Assembly: GCA_023414985.1 (NCBI GenBank)
Contig: JAEZLY010000046.1
Span: 1-16,808 of the forward strand
From: Bacillota bacterium
GTDB lineage: Bacteria > Bacillota > Clostridia > Lachnospirales > Lachnospiraceae
Direction: 5' to 3'
DNA length: 16,808 bases
Program-made: the position numbers and the translations under genes
Notes under the pieces: generated by a model
Databases searched by the model: none
The model's input: only the letters and a program-made list of their open reading frames with translations
What the model was told of the DNA's origin: nothing
Shown here: piece by piece, positions 6,673 through 14,900 of the stretch
How positions within the stretch are numbered: the first letter of the stretch is position 1
How the letters are laid out: the number at the start of each line of letters is the position of its first letter

Positions 6673-8109
6673 ATGAAAACATATGAAACCGTCATTGGTC
6701 TGGAGGTTCATGTTGAGCTTGCCACCAAATCGAAGATTTTCTGCGGTTGTACCACACAGTTCGGAGGAGATCCCAACACCCATTGCTGTCCTGTCTGTAC
6801 GGGTATGCCGGGAACACTTCCCGTATTGAATCAGAAGGTAGTGGAATTTGCTATGGCAGCAGGACTTGCACTGAATTGCACGATCACCCAGAGATGCAAA
6901 TTCGACCGGAAGAATTATTTCTATCCCGATCTACCCAAAGCCTATCAGATCTCACAGCTTTACCTGCCCATCTGCAGGGACGGCGGCATCGAGATCGAGA
7001 CCGAGGCTGGGAAGAAGACAGTCCGGATTCATGAGATCCATATGGAGGAGGATGCCGGGAAGCTGGTACATGATCCGTGGGAGGATTGTACATTAGTGGA
7101 TTATAACCGCTGCGGTGTTCCTTTGATTGAGATTGTGAGTGAGCCCGATATGCGCTCTGCCGATGAAGTAATCGCTTATCTGGACAAATTAAGATTGATT
7201 CTGCAATACCTCGGAGTATCCGATTGTAAGATGCAGGAAGGATCTCTCCGTGCCGACATCAATCTATCAGTTCGTGAGCTTGGGGCTAAGGAATTCGGTA
7301 CCCGAACCGAGATGAAGAATATGAACTCCTTCAAGGCAATCGCCAGAGCGATCGAAGGAGAAAGAAAACGTCAGATAGAGCTTCTGGAGGATGGAAGGAA
7401 GGTAATCCAGGAAACCAGACGCTGGGATGATAATAAGGACACAAGCTTTGCGATGCGGTCCAAGGAGGATGCGCAGGATTACAGATATTTCCCCGAGCCT
7501 GATCTGCCGCCGATTGAAATCAGTGACGAATGGCTGCAAAGTATCAAGGAACAACAACCCGAGCTGCGTGCCGAGAAGATGGCACGTTATGAGAAGGAAT
7601 TCGACATTCCGTCCTATGATGCTTCCATCATCACCGGCTCCAAGCATCTGGCCGATCTCTTTGAGGAGACGGTAGCCCTCTGCGGGAAGCCGAAGGAGGT
7701 ATCCAACTGGTTGATGGTCGAGACCATGCGCCTCTTAAAGGAGCAGGAGATGGAACCGGAAGCAATCCGCTTTACTCCTGCACAGCTGGCAGCTCTGATC
7801 CGGCTGGTGGACGGTAATAAGATCAACCGAACCGTAGCCAAAGAGGTATTTGAGAAGGTCTTTAAGGAGAATGTTGATCCGGTATCCTATGTGGAACAAC
7901 ATGGTCTCGGAATGGTATCGGACGACGGGCTCCTGCGTACAACGATAGAGAAAATCATTGCCGACAGTCCGCAATCCGTAGCTGACTATAAGAGCGGTAA
8001 GACAAAAGCCATGGGCTTTATCGTCGGTCAGACCATGAAAGAGATGAAAGGGAAGGCAGATCCCGGTAAAATCAATCAATTGGTGAAGGAACTCTTGGAT
8101 AGTCTATAA
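6673..8109 (+). CDS. gatB: Asp-tRNA(Asn)/Glu-tRNA(Gln) amidotransferase subunit B
   Basis: GatB binds the misacylated tRNA, activates the Asp or Glu side chain with ATP and amidates it with ammonia from GatA. The 478-residue protein opens with the family signature IGLEVHVELATKSKIFC, then a zinc site built by CGC (Cys24, Cys26) and CPVC (Cys39, Cys42), followed by GMPGTLPVLN. The kinase-like cradle fills residues to about 290. A helical domain and the YqeY-like tail domain follow, ending with SGKTKAMGFIVGQTMKEMKGKADP, which binds the tRNA elbow. AAGGAGG (6658-6664) overlaps the end of gatA and sits eight bases before the ATG. It is the last gene of the T-box operon; a hairpin follows within 20 bases of its stop. 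Confidence 0.96.
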   Translation: MKTYETVIGLEVHVELATKSKIFCGCTTQFGGDPNTHCCPVCTGMPGTLPVLNQKVVEFAMAAGLALNCTITQRCKFDRKNYFYPDLPKAYQISQLYLPICRDGGIEIETEAGKKTVRIHEIHMEEDAGKLVHDPWEDCTLVDYNRCGVPLIEIVSEPDMRSADEVIAYLDKLRLILQYLGVSDCKMQEGSLRADINLSVRELGAKEFGTRTEMKNMNSFKAIARAIEGERKRQIELLEDGRKVIQETRRWDDNKDTSFAMRSKEDAQDYRYFPEPDLPPIEISDEWLQSIKEQQPELRAEKMARYEKEFDIPSYDASIITGSKHLADLFEETVALCGKPKEVSNWLMVETMRLLKEQEMEPEAIRFTPAQLAALIRLVDGNKINRTVAKEVFEKVFKENVDPVSYVEQHGLGMVSDDGLLRTTIEKIIADSPQSVADYKSGKTKAMGFIVGQTMKEMKGKADPGKINQLVKELLDSL

Positions 8110-8128
8110 ATAATTTTATTTTTTATTA

Positions 8129-8190
8129 AAAGCCCCATTGAGACAAGTAGGCCTTTTCTACTGTCGAAGATGGGGCTTTGCTGTCATTTT
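8129..8190 (+). terminator. Terminator after gatB
   Basis: AAAGCCCCAT (8129-8138) and ATGGGGCTTT (8170-8179) pair perfectly. An inner helix AGTAG/CTACT (8146-8150, 8158-8162) is extended by GAC/GTC. The T-run (CATTTTTA) starts a few bases after the stem and not directly at its foot, so efficiency is uncertain. A T-rich stretch also flanks the 5' side. Confidence 0.65.
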
Positions 8191-8195
8191 TATCA

Positions 8196-8224
8196 TTGTA
8201 TATCCTTCCCGAAAGGCGTATAAT
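8196..8224 (+). promoter_or_regulatory. Sigma-A promoter of the PilZ-domain gene
   Basis: TTGTAT (8196-8201), a 17-base spacer and a perfect TATAAT (8219-8224) lie just after the gatB terminator and about 25 bases before the ribosome site of the PilZ-domain gene. Confidence 0.75.
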
Positions 8225-8258
8225 AAGAGGATAAGAATACTATGTGCAGGAGGGGTTT

Positions 8259-8624
8259 ATGTTGGATGAGAGAAGAAGGCAGAAAAGAATGCCGATATCA
8301 ATGACTTTAGAAATATTGGATCTATATAAACAGGATCATGAATTAATCAGTGATTTACATGCTCCAATCGAAGTGGTGAATATTTCTATGAGCGGAATAG
8401 GCTTTCGTTCGAAAAGTGTTCTTCCCGTGGGATACTACTTTAATGCAAATATTAATTTGGGTTCTGAAGACACCCTGCACAACGTGATCCGTATTATACG
8501 ATCCCAGCCGGATGGAGACAGAACTTATTATGGCTGTGAATTTGTCGGAGTTGCTTCGGTTCTGTCTTATCTGTTTGAGGACTATGACCAAAAGCTTTCT
8601 GATGGTGGGACGCCATTGGAATAA
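8259..8624 (+). CDS. PilZ-domain protein (predicted c-di-GMP receptor)
   Basis: I choose the ATG at 8259 (121 residues, MLDERRRQKR) because AGGAGGGG (8248-8255) sits directly before it; the in-frame ATG at 8244 lies upstream of and next to that site. The protein is a single PilZ domain. The RxxxR loop is present (Arg6-x3-Arg10) and the second motif N-x-S-x-x-G is at 41-46 (NISMSG). Both are needed for cyclic di-GMP binding, so the protein is likely a functional receptor. The beta-barrel follows to about residue 110. It has no YcgR-type N-terminal domain and no membrane segment. Such stand-alone PilZ proteins often act on motility or surface polysaccharide machinery. The convergent neighbour resembles a flagellar protein, which fits a motility link, but the target is not shown by the sequence. 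It has its own promoter and is monocistronic. Confidence 0.85.
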   Translation: MLDERRRQKRMPISMTLEILDLYKQDHELISDLHAPIEVVNISMSGIGFRSKSVLPVGYYFNANINLGSEDTLHNVIRIIRSQPDGDRTYYGCEFVGVASVLSYLFEDYDQKLSDGGTPLE

Positions 8625-8697
8625 GAGCAGAAGGCTGGCTGGTAACAGTATTACAGTGTGGTGCTGGGGATCTAAATATTAGGTTCAGAAAAGAATA

Positions 8698-8755
8698 AGG
8701 ATAGCAATGGGTTATCGGCGGATGGTCAGTCTGCCTAAATGCTCATTGCTATCCT
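8698..8755. terminator. Probable bidirectional terminator between convergent genes
   Basis: AGGATAGCAATG (8698-8709) and CATTGCTATCCT (8744-8755) form a perfect 12-base-pair stem, with an inner helix GGCGGA/TCTGCC (8717-8722, 8730-8735). The plus-strand tail is TATATTATTATGTTTT. On the minus strand the stem is followed by TATTCTTTTC. It lies 74 bases after the PilZ gene and 24 bases after the end of the minus-strand gene, so it can serve both. Confidence 0.75.
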
Positions 8756-8779
8756 ATATTATTATGTTTTCGCGTAAGC

Positions 8780-10636
8780 CTATGCCCGGATATCGAAGGA
8801 ATAGCGGGTAGGGCTGCTTTCTTCAGCATTTTGTTCGATAAAGTCCTTTACAAAATCAGGCTTCTCATAAGCATCCATTACCTCACCGCGGAAAGCATAG
8901 CCTTTCTTTTTTAAGGCATCTGTCAGGGATGTAACATTATCCGTGAGGAGTGCCTTGGCTTCCTTCGTTTCGGTATAAAATTTGGCATATACCTGGTTAT
9001 GCTCCATGGTGATATGGATATTCAAAGCTCCCAGATTCGGTAAATCGAGATGAAGCAGGACACTTAAGTTCTTTTTGGTTTTCAAGGCTTTTTTGTCGGT
9101 AAATACATAAAGCTCACTATGAATATCCTGATCCTTTAACTGAATCGGAAGCTGGAGATAGGTGAACATCTGATTCAAATCCTTCATGAATTGCAGATTC
9201 TCTTGAAGACCTTTAACCGGTTCCTGAAGCTTCAGGCTTTCCAGAGCCTTCGCCTCCGATCTGCTGAGCAGACTGATTGCTTCCGTATCGTCCTGAAGCT
9301 TCCGGTATAGGTCGGATACGGAGCCCTTTTGCTCCAGCTTGTCCGGTGTGATGGTCCATCTTTCATGGAAGGCTTCTGTCAGCAGCTTAGCGTATTCCGG
9401 TGATTGTAGCAGCGTTGTTGCCGACTGCTCGCTTGCCTGCGGTAACTGTCCAGCGATAAATTTCATTATGTCTGTGACTGAGGCACTGCCTTCTGCCAGT
9501 CTGGGAACAAAGGAGGCGCCTTCCGGAAGCTCTGCTAACAGCCTTCCGAGATTGGCTTGCTCACCCTCCGCTAAGAAGGCTGACAGTCTGGGTAAAGCAT
9601 CCGCAGAAACCGTATTCTCCTTTGCTAAGACATTGATCGTATCCCTGACTTCGGTTTCGCCTGACAGAATTGCTTCAGGATTCATAACTTGCTTCGCAAT
9701 TCTGGCAGCATCCAGCGCAGAAGCGCCGGATTGGCTTGCGGTCTCTGAGTTCTTCAGTAATATTTGTATTAGGGAATTATTTATGGATAGTACCTGTTGG
9801 AACGGACTAGCGGGTGCTTCAAGCGGAAGACCGGTCTGAGGCAGAAACTGACCGGTTTGTGTGGATACATTCTGCGCCTGGCTCTGATCAGCGGTACGGT
9901 TAGTCGACTGTGGCAGGACAGAGACAGAAGCTGAGGCACTGTCCGCAGCCTCCTGCATTGACAGTAGTTGAGATGCCGGATTGCACGTAGCTGAACTTCC
10001 ATCTGTCCTGGTCAGTAATTCTGACAGGGACTTCGTCATATTCTGTATATCTGTAAGCAGCTGTCCGGCTCCGTTTCGATAAGCTTCGAATTGACGGATA
10101 TTGGAGGCAGTAAGCGGTATATTATTCTTAAGCATAAGGACAAGACTCTGGGGTGAGGCTTCCCGGTTCGTGACAGCAGCTTTAATGAGAGTCTGAAGTG
10201 TCTGCTTATCGATAGGCATTCGGTATTTCAATAGTTCGGATAATATAGCTTTATTCCGGTCGGTCAGTGGCAGTCCGGAAGCAGTCAAAGCCTTCAGAAT
10301 AGTTGTATCCACAGGAGCCGTATCCTCAGGAAGATATTTTAAGATCAGGTGATTTGCATTATCCTCAGTCACCTGAAACCTTGCTTCCTCTCCGATAGCA
10401 AGTGGTATCTCGCCGGATATCCTGGCTGTGACGACTTGTTTTCCGGGCTCCAGCTGAAGCTTAACTTCATTATAACGGAGGTCAAGAACGGTGCCCTTAA
10501 CCTGCTGCCCTTCCTTTAACTCAGGCTTTGCTGTGACGGGGGAGGTTTGAACATCTTTTGCCTGCAGGGCTTTTGCCTGAGCACGGTTCTCCTCCAGAGA
10601 ACGGGCAATACCTGCTTTATTCGAATTGATTTCCAT
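8780..10636 (-). CDS. FliK-like protein (flagellar hook-length control C-terminal domain)
   Basis: A 618-residue soluble protein with no signal peptide or membrane helix. Residues 1-40 are charged and probably helical. About 40-105 is a beta-rich segment (GQQVKGTVLDLRYNEVKLQLEPG). Residues 110-210 are helical. About 210-280 is a low-complexity Ser/Gln/Ala/Thr linker. About 280-500 is helical. Residues 505-590 (NLSVLLHLDLPNLGALNIHI, then FYTETKEAKALLTDNVTSL) match the pattern of the FliK/Flg_hook C-terminal domain, whose role is to switch the flagellar export gate. This domain plus a flexible Gln/Ser-rich linker is the FliK plan. No other flagellar gene is visible nearby, so it could be a FliK paralogue or a clostridial DUF-family protein with a FliK-like tail. 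AAGGAGGAGG lies just before the ATG on the minus strand. A SigD-like promoter candidate precedes it. Confidence 0.65.
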   Translation of the reverse strand: MEINSNKAGIARSLEENRAQAKALQAKDVQTSPVTAKPELKEGQQVKGTVLDLRYNEVKLQLEPGKQVVTARISGEIPLAIGEEARFQVTEDNANHLILKYLPEDTAPVDTTILKALTASGLPLTDRNKAILSELLKYRMPIDKQTLQTLIKAAVTNREASPQSLVLMLKNNIPLTASNIRQFEAYRNGAGQLLTDIQNMTKSLSELLTRTDGSSATCNPASQLLSMQEAADSASASVSVLPQSTNRTADQSQAQNVSTQTGQFLPQTGLPLEAPASPFQQVLSINNSLIQILLKNSETASQSGASALDAARIAKQVMNPEAILSGETEVRDTINVLAKENTVSADALPRLSAFLAEGEQANLGRLLAELPEGASFVPRLAEGSASVTDIMKFIAGQLPQASEQSATTLLQSPEYAKLLTEAFHERWTITPDKLEQKGSVSDLYRKLQDDTEAISLLSRSEAKALESLKLQEPVKGLQENLQFMKDLNQMFTYLQLPIQLKDQDIHSELYVFTDKKALKTKKNLSVLLHLDLPNLGALNIHITMEHNQVYAKFYTETKEAKALLTDNVTSLTDALKKKGYAFRGEVMDAYEKPDFVKDFIEQNAEESSPTRYSFDIRA

Positions 10637-10691
10637 TTCTGTTCCTCCTCCTTATAACATTCATTTGTATCCTAGCTGCTTTCCTCTTATT

Positions 10692-10719
10692 ATATCGTCT
10701 GATTTACCGTAATAATTTA
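10692..10719 (-). promoter_or_regulatory. Candidate promoter of the FliK-like gene (SigD-like, also a sigma-A -10)
   Basis: On the minus strand TAAA (10716-10719) is followed after 16 bases by GACGATAT (10692-10699). This resembles the flagellar sigma consensus TAAA-N15-GCCGATAT, one base longer in spacing and with two -10 differences. The same place also contains a sigma-A -10 TATAAT (10689-10694) with no good -35 at 17 bases. It lies about 55 bases before the start codon. Confidence 0.4.
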
Positions 10720-10814
10720 TCTTTCTGATTGATTTCCTATATCCTCCTTATACATATCCGGGTAAAGACGTATTCATGACTCGGGCCTGTGTATGGCTGT
10801 CAGTAGGTTTGATA

Positions 10815-10843
10815 TTGCTAAGATAAGCTTTTCCGAGTATAAT
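10815..10843 (+). promoter_or_regulatory. Sigma-A promoter of the zinc-ribbon gene
   Basis: TTGCTA (10815-10820), a 17-base spacer and a perfect TATAAT (10838-10843) lie about 50 bases before the start codon, in the divergent intergenic region. Confidence 0.7.
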
Positions 10844-10895
10844 AGCAATAGCTTTATCATCCTATTTATAGAGGTGCAGCATGCAGGAGATACGA

Positions 10896-11636
10896 ATGGA
10901 TCTATGCCCTTACTGTCATAGTACGGATATCGGGGTCGGTTACCAATTGGGGAACGGACAGGTCTTTGCGGACCTTTACGCATATTCCTCGTCCCGGGAT
11001 TGCTCTGCTGTCGAGCATATTCTCTGTAAGGAATGTGGCAGTATTCTTCGTTCCAGGGTTGTTAAGACAGAGATGTTCCATCCCTATACGACAGCCAGGC
11101 AGGAGGAGCTCCTGGAATACATAGAGAAGAACGGCATTCTGTTGTGCAATGAGAACAATGAACTGCCATCCCTCAGCGGCCTTGGCTACAGTATGGAAAA
11201 TATCATTGGACTGATTGAACTGCATCAGGTATTCTATTGTAAATCCTATAAGAAAAGATCAACCTATCTGTCGGTCAGGGCATATCAGCTTCTGACAAGG
11301 TGTAAGGAGCGTAAGGAGCTGACCACGGAGGCAGCAGCTCTCTATGATGAAATAAAGAAATATGATTATGTGGATAAGGATGAACTAAAACAAAGCATTG
11401 GGATGGATAAGAAGGCATATGACAAAGCCTTTGATTTCCTATTGGAGAATCTGTATATCACAGCCTATGCAGGAAAGAGAATCAATGCCAACTGGTATTC
11501 CTACCTTTATTGCACAACAGAGCGCTGGAATAAGGAGGTCTCAGGATTACATTATAACGGAAATGCCAGGGAGGCTCTGCGAAAGCTGGTTGGACGAAAC
11601 CTGGAGGAAAAGCAATTCGATGCGCTAATGAAATAA
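10896..11636 (+). CDS. Uncharacterised zinc-ribbon protein with a winged-helix-like C-terminal region
   Basis: From the ATG at 10896 the protein has 246 residues. Two starts are possible: 10896 has AGGAG (10885-10889) six bases upstream, while 10881 has GAGGTG only four bases away; both are in frame. The N-terminus holds a zinc ribbon, Cys4-x2-Cys7 (CPYC) and Cys44-x2-Cys47 (CKEC), resembling the TFIIB/TFIIIB-like ribbon of small clostridial proteins. Residues about 65-150 are helical. The part from about 160 on (DELKQSIGMDKKAYDKAFDF, then LYITAYAGKRI and YLYCTTERW) resembles the winged-helix segment of AlkZ-related proteins, by recollection of that pattern. I do not recognise the whole protein and propose no reaction; nucleic-acid binding is a reasonable inference. 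It has its own promoter, and a weak terminator follows at 11726, so it is probably monocistronic. Confidence 0.75.
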   Translation: MDLCPYCHSTDIGVGYQLGNGQVFADLYAYSSSRDCSAVEHILCKECGSILRSRVVKTEMFHPYTTARQEELLEYIEKNGILLCNENNELPSLSGLGYSMENIIGLIELHQVFYCKSYKKRSTYLSVRAYQLLTRCKERKELTTEAAALYDEIKKYDYVDKDELKQSIGMDKKAYDKAFDFLLENLYITAYAGKRINANWYSYLYCTTERWNKEVSGLHYNGNAREALRKLVGRNLEEKQFDALMK

Positions 11637-11725
11637 TATTGATAATTATATAATCAGTATGAGGTAAAACAATAATAGAATAATAACCGGACAGACTTAA
11701 TATTATTAAGTGTTAACAGGTAATT

Positions 11726-11747
11726 ACCTTATTAAGTAAGGTTTTTT
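11726..11747 (+). terminator. Weak terminator after the zinc-ribbon gene
   Basis: ACCTTA (11726-11731) and TAAGGT (11737-11742) form a 6-base-pair stem followed by a T-run to 11747. A second inverted repeat just upstream, ACTTAAT/ATTAAGT (11695-11711), contains no T-run. The sequence between 11637 and 11694 is AT-rich and shows nothing else I can support. Confidence 0.55.
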
Positions 11748-11771
11748 CTCTTAAACATTTTAGAAAATTAA

Positions 11772-11789
11772 TGAAAACCGAATTTTTCA
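11772..11789. repeat. Inverted repeat upstream of the gltB promoter, possible operator
   Basis: TGAAAA-CCGAAT-TTTTCA is a perfect 6-base inverted repeat with a 6-base spacer. It ends 11 bases before the -35 box and is centred about 55 bases before the expected transcription start, a usual position for an activator. No regulator gene is adjacent. AT-rich repeats like this can arise by chance. Confidence 0.3.
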
Positions 11790-11800
11790 GGCAAATATAC

Positions 11801-11829
11801 TTGCAATGTTAAAAAATATGTATTATAAT
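11801..11829 (+). promoter_or_regulatory. gltB: Sigma-A promoter of gltBD
   Basis: TTGCAA (11801-11806), a 17-base spacer and a perfect TATAAT (11824-11829). The start of transcription is expected near 11836, giving a leader of about 110 bases. Confidence 0.85.
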
Positions 11830-11835
11830 CAACGC

Positions 11836-11947
11836 AATAAAACGAAGGCGTTTTTAGACTGATCACAGGAAAGGTCTAGGAGCGCTATTTTTTACGCCCT
11901 GAATTAGTCATTAATAAAAGTATCATAGAAAAGGAAGAGGATCAGGT
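11836..11947 (+). promoter_or_regulatory. gltB leader with apparent transcription attenuator
   Basis: GGCGTTTTTAGAC (11847-11859) pairs over 13 positions (four G-U) with GTCTAGGAGCGCT (11874-11886), followed by ATTTTTTA (11887-11894). This is an intrinsic terminator shape inside the leader, before the gltB start. The 5' arm can instead pair with upstream AAAACG: AAAACG-AAGG-CGTTTT (11839-11854) is a perfect 6-base-pair hairpin at the very 5' end of the RNA. GGCGT can also pair with ACGCC (11894-11898). The alternative pairings exclude the terminator, the usual layout of a regulated attenuator. The effector is unknown; an ANTAR-type RNA-binding antiterminator acting on nitrogen genes, known in clostridia, is one possibility, but I cannot fit the paired hexaloops securely. 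The ribosome site is near 11937-11940. Confidence 0.6.
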
Positions 11948-14900
11948 ATGAAGCAGAACGTACAAGAGGAAATCCATCAGGTTCCCCAGGGGCTGTATGA
12001 CCCCCGCTTTGAGCATGATAACTGCGGTATCGGTGCAGTTGTGCATATGAAGGGTAAGCAGACTCACTCTACAGTGGAAAATGCATTGAAAATTGTTGAA
12101 AATTTGGAACATCGTGCAGGTAAGGATGCAGCCGGAGAAACCGGTGACGGTGTAGGAATTCTTCTTCAAATCTCTCATAAGTTCTTTACGAAGGTTGCCA
12201 AGCCTTTAGGAATTGAGTTGGGAGCAGAGCGTGATTATGGCGTGGGAATGTTCTTCTTTCCGCAGGATGAGCTCAGTCGTAACCAGGCTAAGAAGATGTT
12301 TGAAATCATTGTTGAAAAGGAAGGCATGAAATTCCTGGGCTGGAGAGAGGTTCCGATTAAACCCTCCTACCTTGGTGAAAGAGCAGTGGAATGTATGCCT
12401 TGTATTCTGCAGTGCTTTATTAAGAGACCGGTGAATACTGCCAAGGGGCTGGATTTTGACCGTAAGCTTTTTATCGCAAGAAGAATCTTTGAGCAGAGCA
12501 ACGATAACACCTACGTCGTTTCCTTATCCAGCCGTACCATCGTCTATAAAGGTATGTTCCTGGTGAAGCAGCTCCGTCTCTTCTTCGAGGATCTTCAGGA
12601 TGCAGCCTATGAGAGTGCGATTGCAATCGTTCACTCCAGATTCTCCACCAATACGAACCCGAGCTGGCAGAGAGCCCATCCGAATCGTTTGATCGTGCAT
12701 AACGGTGAGATCAATACGATTCGCGGTAATGCGGATAAGATGCTTGCAAGAGAAGAGACTATGGAATCCGAGCATTTGAAGGGAGAGCTTCATAAGGTCC
12801 TTCCGGTTGTCAATGTGGAAGGTTCAGACTCCGCAATGCTTGATAATACTCTGGAATTCTTAGTGATGAGCGGCATGGAGCTTCCGCTGGCGGTCATGAT
12901 CACCATACCGGAGCCCTGGAGCAATGATTCTGCCATCAGCAGGGAAAAGGCTGACTTCTATCAATACTATGCTACCATGATGGAGCCCTGGGACGGACCG
13001 GCTTCCATTCTGTTCTCCGACGGAGACTTGATGGGCGCTGTACTTGACCGTAACGGACTTCGTCCTTCCAGATACTATATCACCAATGATGATTATCTGA
13101 TCCTTTCCTCTGAGGTCGGAGTACTTGACATCCCTGCAGAAAAGATCATTAAGAAGGAAAGACTTCGTCCCGGCAAGATGCTCTTAGTAGATACCGTGAA
13201 GGGCTGCCTGATCGACGACGAGGATTTGAAGAACAGCTATGCGAGACGCCGTCCCTATGGGGAATGGCTGGATTCTAACTTAATCAAGCTGAAGGACATC
13301 CATATCCCGAATAAGAAGGTCACGGAATATAGCGAAGAAGAGCTTGCAAAGCTGCAGAAGGCCTTTGGTTATACCTATGAAGATTTTAAGACGACGATCC
13401 TTCCAATGGCCACAACCGGCATGGAAGCAGTGGCAGCGATGGGTGTGGATTCCCCGCTTCCGGTACTGTCCAAGAACAATCCTCCGCTCTTTTCCTACTT
13501 CAAGCAGCTATTCGCACAGGTAACCAACCCTCCGATTGATGCAATTCGTGAGGAAGTAGTGACTGCTACCTCGGTTTATATCGGAGAAGACGGTAATATC
13601 CTGGAAGAGAAGGCTGAGAACTGCAAGGTCCTCAAAATAAACAATCCGATCCTGACCAATACGGATTTATTAAAGATTAAATATATGAAGAAGCCCGGCT
13701 TCAAGGTGGAAGTGCTTCCGATGATCTATTATAAGAATACCTCTCTGGAGAAAGCGATTGACCATCTCTGTCTGGAAGCAGACCGCTCCTATAAGGAGGG
13801 AGCCAATGTCCTGATCCTGTCCGACCGCGGTGTGGATGAGAATCATGTAGCTATTCCCTCCCTGCTTGCAGTATCGGCACTTCAGCAGCATCTGGTACGG
13901 ACCAAGAAGAGAACCGCACTGGCAATGATCGTGGAAAGCGCGGAACCCAGAGATGTACATCATTTTGCCTGCCTGCTAGGTTACGGTGCCTGTGCGGTAA
14001 ATCCTTATCTGGCACAGGAAACCATCCGTCAGCTGATTAACAGCAATATGCTGGATAAGGACTATTATGCTGCCGTTGATGACTATAACCATGCAGTGTT
14101 AAAGAGCATCATTAAGATCGCTTCCAAGATGGGTATCTCCACAATCCAGTCTTATCAGGGATCAAAGATCTTCGAAGCAATCGGAATCAGCAAGGAAATC
14201 ATTGATAAATATTTTACCGGAACCGTGAGCCGTATCGGCGGTATCACCTTAAAGGATATGGAACGCCAGGTGGATGCCCTGCATTCCAAGGCTTTTGATC
14301 CATTGGGCTTAAACCTTGATTTAAGTCTGGACAGTGATGGTTCCCATAAGCTCCGCAGCAATAAGGAGGAGCATCTGTATAATCCAAAGACCATCCATCT
14401 GCTGCAGCAGTCTACCAGAACAGGCAGCTATGAGCTGTTCAAGGAGTATTCGAAGGAAATGACTGCAGAGCAGGAGAAGGTAAACCTGCGCGGATTACTG
14501 GATCTGAAATACCCCGAGAAGGGACTTGATTTGAATGAGGTGGAGAGCGTAGAGTCCATCGTGAAGCGGTTTAAGACCGGTGCGATGTCCTACGGTTCGA
14601 TATCCCAAGAGGCACATGAAGCATTGGCAATCGCCATGAATCATCTTGGCGGTAAGTCCAACAGCGGTGAGGGCGGCGAAAGCTTAGAGCGCCTAAAGAT
14701 CGGTGAAGACGGGCTGAATAAATGCTCTGCCATCAAGCAGGTAGCTTCCGGACGTTTCGGTGTCACCAGTGAATACTTAGTCAGTGCAAAGGAAATCCAG
14801 ATCAAGATGGCACAGGGTGCGAAGCCCGGTGAGGGTGGTCAGCTTCCGGCGGAGAAGGTATATCCCTGGATTGCAAAGACCAGACATTCAACGCCCGGTG

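Noticed and set aside
9339..9839. Plus-strand open frame of 166 codons inside the minus-strand FliK-like gene
   Set aside because: It lies wholly within a gene with good support on the other strand, has no ribosome site, and its Ser/Ala-rich composition is what the antisense of that region gives.
11695..11738. Direct repeat TTATTAAGT (11703-11711 and 11729-11737) as a regulatory repeat
   Set aside because: The region is AT-rich and the repeats coincide with hairpin arms at the end of the upstream gene, so chance and the terminator structure explain them well enough.
11836..11947. A confident ANTAR-target call for the gltB leader
   Set aside because: Two hexaloops of the A-x-x-G-x-x form with clean closing stems could not be fitted to the sequence, so I kept it only as a hypothesis.
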